From contig JALONY010000184.1 in assembly GCA_025454715.1 (NCBI GenBank), forward strand, positions 1 to 5,621: a stretch of DNA of 5,621 bases, written 5' to 3'. A program made the position numbers and the translations under genes. Below are positions 5,500 to 5,621 of the stretch, piece by piece (position 1 is the first letter of the stretch; each line of letters starts with the position of its first letter). Source of the stretch: Anaerolineae bacterium (GTDB taxonomy: Bacteria > Chloroflexota > Anaerolineae > Aggregatilineales > Phototrophicaceae). The notes beneath the pieces were generated by a model. That model was not told where the DNA came from, searched no databases, and saw nothing but the letters and a program-made list of their open reading frames with translations.

Positions 5500-5621
5500 C
5501 GAGAACCCATTGGGATTAGACGCGGTGCGGTTCGAGTTCGGCGCGGGCGGTTGCACCCTGACGCTGACGACGGCAGGCGGTACCGACCTGCTTGGGTGCG
5601 GGCATCAGGCGTGGTGGCATG
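5489..5621 (+). pseudogene. Out-of-frame C-terminal domain of the serine hydrolase (runs off the window)
   Basis: One frame is open from before 5489 to the window end and has very high G/C at third positions. It reads YRCDENPLGLDAVRFEF, then CTLTL, a short loop, and CGHQAWWH. From memory of long COG1680 serine hydrolases, this resembles their C-terminal beta domain (a tyrosine, N-x-LG, then F-x-F, CT-x-x-L, and cGxxxW). Such a domain follows the catalytic domain after a linker. Here it lies in the +1 frame and overlaps the end of the catalytic ORF, so a base gain, or a deletion that also removed the linker, seems likely. A separate gene starting at TTG 5510 or GTG 5525 is the alternative; neither has a good ribosome binding site. 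Confidence 0.5.

Noticed and set aside
1..5621. CRISPR array, insertion sequence, phage or defence system
   Set aside because: No regularly spaced repeats, transposase, integrase, nuclease or toxin-antitoxin pair is visible in either strand.

Overview
The window joins two kinds of DNA. Positions 1 to about 780 are AT-rich (sampled lines are roughly one third G+C) and carry one HEAT-repeat gene. From about 785 to the end the DNA is GC-rich (some lines exceed 75% G+C), with strong G/C bias at codon third positions. The host looks like a high-GC bacterium: promoters are TTGACA/TATAAT-like, and none of the tRNA genes encodes its 3' CCA. The gene set (PAP2-like phosphatase, Nudix, orphan HyuA, COG1680-type serine hydrolase) would suit Chloroflexota, but that assignment is a weak inference.

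Layout. A HEAT-repeat ORF (71-934, +) starts in AT-rich DNA and runs through the composition break into sequence antisense to a tRNA terminator and a tRNA. A minus-strand tRNA unit follows: promoter 1137-1165, tRNA-Pro(UGG), tRNA-Gly(UCC), a truncated CAU-anticodon tRNA, and a strong rho-independent terminator (880-904). Upstream of it, and also on the minus strand, is a small PAP2-like membrane phosphatase (1171-1797). This gene is divergent from a Nudix hydrolase (1867-2388, +). The Nudix gene converges, with a 2-nt gap, on a full-length HyuA-type hydantoinase/oxoprolinase subunit (2391-4349, -). HyuA is divergent from a serine beta-lactamase-like hydrolase (4489-5499, +).

The genes do not form an obvious pathway or operon. 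The region reads as housekeeping and accessory chromosomal genes around a tRNA cluster, with foreign or rearranged DNA on the left. I see no convincing new multi-gene system.

Three places deserve attention. First, the HEAT gene has an in-frame chimeric 3' end at the composition break. Second, one tRNA has lost its 5' acceptor strand and abuts the next tRNA. Third, just after the stop codon of the serine hydrolase, another frame encodes what looks like that protein's own C-terminal domain, which suggests a frameshift or deletion.
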